A stretch of DNA of 27,887 nt, from assembly GCA_002439755.1 (NCBI GenBank), contig DJPH01000067.1, positions 1-27,887 of the forward strand, given 5' to 3'. This document shows positions 24,162 through 27,887 of this stretch, piece after piece (the first letter of the stretch is position 1; each line of letters begins with the position of its first letter). The translations under genes were made by a program, and so were the position numbers. The notes under the pieces were generated by a model. It saw nothing but the letters and a program-made list of their open reading frames with translations, was not told the origin of the DNA and searched no databases. Origin of the DNA: Prevotellaceae bacterium UBA6417 (lineage in GTDB: Bacteria > Bacteroidota > Bacteroidia > Bacteroidales > Bacteroidaceae).

Positions 24162-25898
24162 ATGACAAAGAGAGCTTGTATAGTTTATTTCCTGCTGCTG
24201 GCACTACTCACAGTAATATATACAGTGTTTCTTCCCGAGACCTTGCGGCAGATGGAAGGCACGTCCTTTTTTACTTCCGACCCGGATTTCTTCAAGGAAA
24301 AGTTGGCAGAAGCTCCCGGTCTTACAGCATGGTTGAGTAATTTTTTGCTTCAATTTTACCGTTGGCCATTAGCCGGCATGCTTGCCGACGCCTTGATTCT
24401 CACGTCAATCGCAGCCTTGTGCGGCCTCATACCTTCTTCGCTTGAATGTAAAGGCTTTCCCGAATTGAGCGTACTTGTTCCAATTGCCATCTTGCTGCTT
24501 GCTCCCTGGAACATAAAGTTTCATTTGGAAGTTCTCTTCTTCTACAGCGGAATAGTATGCGGACTACAACTGAAACCATTGTGGACTAAACTAATCTTTC
24601 TGCTGTTGTGGCCGATAGCAGGCTTTTTCCTGACCGGCTTCGTCTTGCTGTTATTGTCCATTGTGGTAGTAACGGGATATGGTTTCTATAAACAGCGAAG
24701 CATTGCATTGCCGATTGCCGGTATAGCAAGCATCTGCATTGCAATAGCAACAGTATATGCTTCAAATGAATGGCTGGGCTTTATACCTTTTGAAAAGCGT
24801 TTTCTGTATATCCCTGAACAGATAAGCAGTATCTGGCTTTTCATACTTATCTTTGCCGGCTCTGTAATGTTGATGATGATTCCCGATAACGGCAAAAAGC
24901 GATGGACTCACCTAACCTCACTTTCCTTGTCGTGCGCATGCATAATCGGCGGTGTCGTTTATGGAGCAACCAACAGCGAGGCAAGAAGCGTAGAAAAATA
25001 TTACTTCATGACATCATTAGCCGATAAGAAAGACTGGTCATCATTGTTGAGTGCCATACCACGCGAAGAAACCCTACAAAACAAAATGGCTCTGCGGTTT
25101 GCTCTTTTGGCCGAAGCCGGATTGGGTACCTATGCCGACAATGTATTCAACTACCCTATTGCAACCACCGAAGACTTGCTGTACCGACATGAGGTAAACC
25201 GTAACAGTTGCATATTCAACCGGCTGTTTTATGACAACCTGGGGATTTATGACGAAGCCATGCGCATGTCGTTCGAATTTGGAGTAATGACACCCGAAGG
25301 CATCTGTTTCAACTCCTTGCGCCAGATGATTCACTATTCCATACTGCTGGGTGACTATAAGGTTGCTGAGAAATACCTAAAAATTTTGTCGAAGTCTACA
25401 TTTCACAGCGCATGGATTGAAAACGAACGAAAATTCCTGCAACAGCAACAGCAAAAAGGCATAAAAAAGAAACCTGTTCTGGCCGATACATTCGTAAACG
25501 TTTATGCCATGAATTCAGAAATGGTACGGCAACTTCAGGTCATGCCTGAAAACCGCAAAGTACTTGACTATTTGCTCACAGGATTACTCATGCAACGCGA
25601 CCTGCAAAAATTCGCCATCATCATGCGAGGTTTCCCCATTTATAAGAATCAGACTTTGCCAGGAACCTACGCACAGGCATGTTCCATGCTTGCCAATTCG
25701 CCCGAGTTCAACATGCACCGGCAGTTTAAATACTCTACAGACATAGACAAACAGTTCATGGAATTTTATCGCCAAAGCCGTCAAGATAAAAATGCTGCCT
25801 CCATGGCTCAATACATGGGTTCATATTGGTATTACTACTTTTATACAGAGCCGGAAAACCAAGATGGGCAGGCCGATGGCAATCGGCAAGTGAACTGA
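24162..25898 (+). CDS. Multi-pass membrane protein with a long soluble C-terminal region (DUF6057-like)
   Basis: 578 residues. I count about eight hydrophobic segments in the first 270 residues (8-25, 70-90, 100-118, 122-138, 143-170, 180-200, 222-240, 250-268). The remaining 300 or so residues are mostly helical, soluble in character and TPR-like in feel (for example LGDYKVAEKYLKIL), with a QQQQQ run near 425. I associate this layout with DUF6057 of Bacteroidetes, from memory, with no known function. The start at 24162 lies 2 nt after the lipoprotein stop, so the two are almost surely co-translated and may form a complex. No catalytic motif is recognised. The last residues are polar (ENQDGQADGNRQ). 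Confidence 0.72.
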   Translation: MTKRACIVYFLLLALLTVIYTVFLPETLRQMEGTSFFTSDPDFFKEKLAEAPGLTAWLSNFLLQFYRWPLAGMLADALILTSIAALCGLIPSSLECKGFPELSVLVPIAILLLAPWNIKFHLEVLFFYSGIVCGLQLKPLWTKLIFLLLWPIAGFFLTGFVLLLLSIVVVTGYGFYKQRSIALPIAGIASICIAIATVYASNEWLGFIPFEKRFLYIPEQISSIWLFILIFAGSVMLMMIPDNGKKRWTHLTSLSLSCACIIGGVVYGATNSEARSVEKYYFMTSLADKKDWSSLLSAIPREETLQNKMALRFALLAEAGLGTYADNVFNYPIATTEDLLYRHEVNRNSCIFNRLFYDNLGIYDEAMRMSFEFGVMTPEGICFNSLRQMIHYSILLGDYKVAEKYLKILSKSTFHSAWIENERKFLQQQQQKGIKKKPVLADTFVNVYAMNSEMVRQLQVMPENRKVLDYLLTGLLMQRDLQKFAIIMRGFPIYKNQTLPGTYAQACSMLANSPEFNMHRQFKYSTDIDKQFMEFYRQSRQDKNAASMAQYMGSYWYYYFYTEPENQDGQADGNRQVN

Positions 25899-25923
25899 AG
25901 CAGAAAGCGACATATTTGCCGAC

Positions 25924-26958
25924 ATGCGATTCACCATGCTACTGTGGCTGTTATTGAATGCAGCATTTGCCTGTGCGCAACAATCCTTTACCGTAGCAGA
26001 ACTGAATGCGGAAAATCTTTTCGATTGCCAACATGATGAAGGCAAAAACGACAAAGACTTCCTACCCGAAGGAGGACGGAAATGGACACCGCTCCGACTG
26101 AAAGAAAAACTCCGCAACATTTCAAAGACACTCATGTCTATGGGCAATATGGCTCCACCCGACATAATAGCACTCATCGAGGTTGAAAACGACTCCGTCT
26201 TGAAAAAGCTGACACGCCACACGCTTTTGCGCAAAGCACGCTATCAGTATATCTTGGCAGAAGGAAATGATCCACGCGGCATAGACGTAGCCTTGCTCTA
26301 TATGCCCGAAACTTTCAAACTGATTTCACACAAAGCAATAAAGCCTATTGGCAAAGACCGACAGCCAATTGCAACACGCAGCATTCTTCACACAAAAGGG
26401 CGCATCATCACAGGCGATACGCTGCATCTATTTGTATGCCATCTGTCAAGCAAGCTGAGAGGACGCCAAGCTATGCACCACAGAATGAGCGAAGCCCGTT
26501 GCTTGCGGCAAGCCGTTGACAGTCTGCAAACCAATGGAGCAAAACACATCATTATCATCGGAGATTTCAACGACACCCCTTTATCCCCCGTCATGACAAG
26601 CGCATTAGCCGTAGAACAAAAAAACTATAAGCAACAGACTACAGCCGACAAACTCTATAATCTGGCAGAAAGAATGCCAATCAGCGCACGCAATCGCTTC
26701 GGAGGCACATACAAATATGATGGCAAATGGGAAATGCTCGACCATTGCATTGTCACTGGCAAATTGCTGGATGCAACATCAGACTTCTTCACCTCATACG
26801 ACAGGTTTCAAGTTTGGTCTCCCGATTTTCTCCTTGAAAAAGATCCCGAAGACCTTGGCCTGCGTCCACGCCGCACATACACAGGCTATCGCTATCAAGG
26901 AGGCTACAGCGACCACCTTCCAATTGTCGCTCGTTTCAGTATCAAATGGAAATGGTAG
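25924..26958 (+). CDS. Exported endonuclease/exonuclease/phosphatase (EEP) family protein
   Basis: 344 residues with a signal peptide (about 1-19, ending in ACAQQ). EEP-fold motifs appear in order: AELNAENLFD (metal-binding Asn/Glu region), IIALIEVEND (Glu), RGIDVALLY, CHLSSKLRG, IIIIGDFNDTP (Asp and Asn), LDHCIVT, and the terminal GYSDHLPIVARF with the Ser-Asp-His catalytic signature. It is a Mg-dependent phosphoesterase or nuclease acting outside the cytoplasm. Whether it cuts DNA, nucleotides or sugar/lipid phosphates cannot be told. It follows the DUF6057-like gene by 25 nt, and I see no good -7 element in that gap, so it may be the third gene of that operon. Confidence 0.85.
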   Translation: MRFTMLLWLLLNAAFACAQQSFTVAELNAENLFDCQHDEGKNDKDFLPEGGRKWTPLRLKEKLRNISKTLMSMGNMAPPDIIALIEVENDSVLKKLTRHTLLRKARYQYILAEGNDPRGIDVALLYMPETFKLISHKAIKPIGKDRQPIATRSILHTKGRIITGDTLHLFVCHLSSKLRGRQAMHHRMSEARCLRQAVDSLQTNGAKHIIIIGDFNDTPLSPVMTSALAVEQKNYKQQTTADKLYNLAERMPISARNRFGGTYKYDGKWEMLDHCIVTGKLLDATSDFFTSYDRFQVWSPDFLLEKDPEDLGLRPRRTYTGYRYQGGYSDHLPIVARFSIKWKW

Positions 26959-26989
26959 AACTTGGAAAAGATATTATCAAGATATATTG

Positions 26990-27562
26990 CTGTCCGCTAA
27001 AACTTTAGGTTAACTAAAAAATTAGAGCTGATACCATTTGCAGGAATAAGCTCTTTGTGGTTACTTTGCTTTCGTCAAATAATCAAAAAGCACCTTGTCG
27101 GACGCCAATGCACGTCGGCCTGAAAAGTTCTTCGAAGAGGTTTACCGGAATCTGTATGAGACCAACAAAGACAAACTTATCTCGGACAGTCGATGCAATG
27201 GCACTGAATCCTGGATCAAACGGCTCAGAATCATAGATTCGACCACCATCACACTGTTTTCCAACGCCATTTTCAAGGGTGCCGGCCGTCATCCCAAGAT
27301 CGGGAAAAAGAAGGGCGGGATTAAGGTCCACTCTGTCATTCATGCCAACGAGGGTGTCCCTTGCGATGTGCAGTTCACCTCCGCTGCCACCAATGATTCC
27401 TTTATGCTCGCTCCGGGCCACTATGAACACGGTGAGATTGTCGCCATGGACCGTGCCTATATCAATTACGCCAAGTTTGAGGAACTTACGGACAGGGACG
27501 TGGTGTATGTCACCAAGATGAAGAAGAATCTCAATTATGAAACATTGGAACAATACATCTAA
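26990..27562 (+). mobile_element. Remnant of an IS4-family insertion sequence (left part plus internal fragment)
   Basis: The stretch after the EEP gene changes character. 26990-27094 is AT-rich with an inverted repeat AGAGCT/AGCTCT (27024-27029 and 27049-27054) and a near-promoter GGTTACTTTG (27059-27068), resembling the non-coding left end of an insertion sequence. It runs straight into an internal piece of an IS4-type transposase frame. The left boundary at about 26990 is a guess. No right terminal repeat or target duplication was found before the neighbouring gene begins at 27559. Confidence 0.45.
27083..27562 (+). pseudogene. IS4-type (DDE_Tnp_1) transposase fragment, truncated at both ends
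   Basis: The frame opens right after an in-frame TAA (27080-27082) and reads SKSTLSDANARRPEKFF, then RIIDSTTITLF (first catalytic Asp), KGAGRHPKIGKKKGGIKVH, TNDSFML, VAMDRAYINY (second Asp), and stops after KMKKNLNYETLEQYI. These are the middle motifs of IS4-group transposases, which are usually near 400 residues. About the first 100 residues and the whole C-terminal third, including the third catalytic acid (YREK-type region), are missing. The only start option is TTG at 27095, inside the conserved TLSDAN motif, so no functional protein is expected. Confidence 0.85.
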
Positions 27563-27887
27563 ATCCGTCTGAGAACTTTCAACAGAACAGGTGACAACAT
27601 CATCATCGCCAGCACAAGCACCCACAAATTGCCAGTAAATGGATTGTAGGCGGTAAGAACTTCTGTGACGGTACTGCCTCCGGCAATTCCGACGACAGAC
27701 TCGAAGGCTACTGTCAATAACGCCCAGCAGATGCCCATTATCAGGCAGTCTTTCAGGCTACAGCCCTTTGCCAAGCGAGGAAGCACAAGCCATGTCTCCA
27801 GAAAAATGAATATGCTCAGCAATATCCCGCTCACGGGCAGTGCCGTTTCTTCTCCGACAAGCCTGACCAGTACATATTCACGCAATC
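27559..27887 (-). CDS. Membrane protein, partial (5' end beyond window)
   Basis: At least 108 codons are open to the window edge on the minus strand. The first possible start inside is only a TTG at 27885, so the gene probably begins outside. The visible part has three or four hydrophobic segments (around 17-36, 45-67 and 85-104 of the visible frame). Its soluble motifs YNPFTGNLW and a final PVLLKVLRR look like a natural membrane-protein C-terminus. I do not recognise a named family with confidence. Its stop codon overlaps the last bases of the transposase fragment on the other strand (27559-27562). Confidence 0.6.
   Translation of the reverse strand, partial: LREYVLVRLVGEETALPVSGILLSIFIFLETWLVLPRLAKGCSLKDCLIMGICWALLTVAFESVVGIAGGSTVTEVLTAYNPFTGNLWVLVLAMMMLSPVLLKVLRRI

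Overview
The window reads as ordinary chromosome of a Bacteroidales bacterium, most like Prevotella. The evidence is the protein families present (DUF308, DUF4855, M64 peptidase with its Bacteroidetes N-domain, a type IX secretion plug-like protein, a DUF6057-type membrane protein, a stand-alone MetH reactivation protein) and the promoters. Most intergenic gaps carry the Bacteroidetes -7 element TAnnTTTG, several with a TTTG or TTG -33 element exactly 20 nt upstream. Shine-Dalgarno sequences are mostly weak. I assigned everything by reading the sequence and recalling families; no search was run.

Layout. Positions 8-646 (-) hold a DUF308/HdeD-like membrane protein, divergent from a histidine phosphatase (772-1338, +). 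Converging on the phosphatase is a minus-strand pair: an exported calcineurin-like phosphoesterase (4780-6471) followed 15 nt later by mfd (1357-4764). A 265-nt divergent control region (6472-6736) separates this pair from a tightly packed plus-strand operon (6737-11654): polyprenol-phosphate mannosyltransferase-type GT2, dihydroorotase, MetH reactivation-domain protein, membrane phosphoesterase, PlsC-type acyltransferase. Most of its junctions overlap. tRNA-His with its own promoter and terminator follows, then mutS2 and guaA, each with its own promoter.

Positions 16245-22421 are a seven-gene same-strand array with small gaps: queD, queE (queuosine/7-deazaguanine pathway), a DUF4855 secreted protein, an M64 metallopeptidase, a DUF5103/T9SS plug-like protein, a D-2-hydroxyacid dehydrogenase and a TRIC/UPF0126 membrane protein. 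tRNA-Arg(CCG) with promoter and terminator follows. Next is a two-gene unit: a lipoprotein with a single CxxCH motif and PD40 beta-propeller repeats, 2 nt from a multi-pass membrane protein with a long soluble tail. An exported endonuclease/exonuclease/phosphatase-fold protein comes next. The window closes with an IS4-type transposase remnant truncated at both ends, lying against the 3' end of a membrane-protein gene cut by the window edge.

Most genes are housekeeping (repair, purine and pyrimidine synthesis, tRNA modification, lipid synthesis) or envelope-related. I saw no CRISPR array, defence island, phage or conjugative module. The parts most worth a second look are the CxxCH lipoprotein/membrane-protein pair (22714-25898), the secreted-protein trio with a T9SS plug-like member (17176-20797), the separate MetH reactivation gene (8810-9715) and the patterned divergent promoter region (6497-6704).
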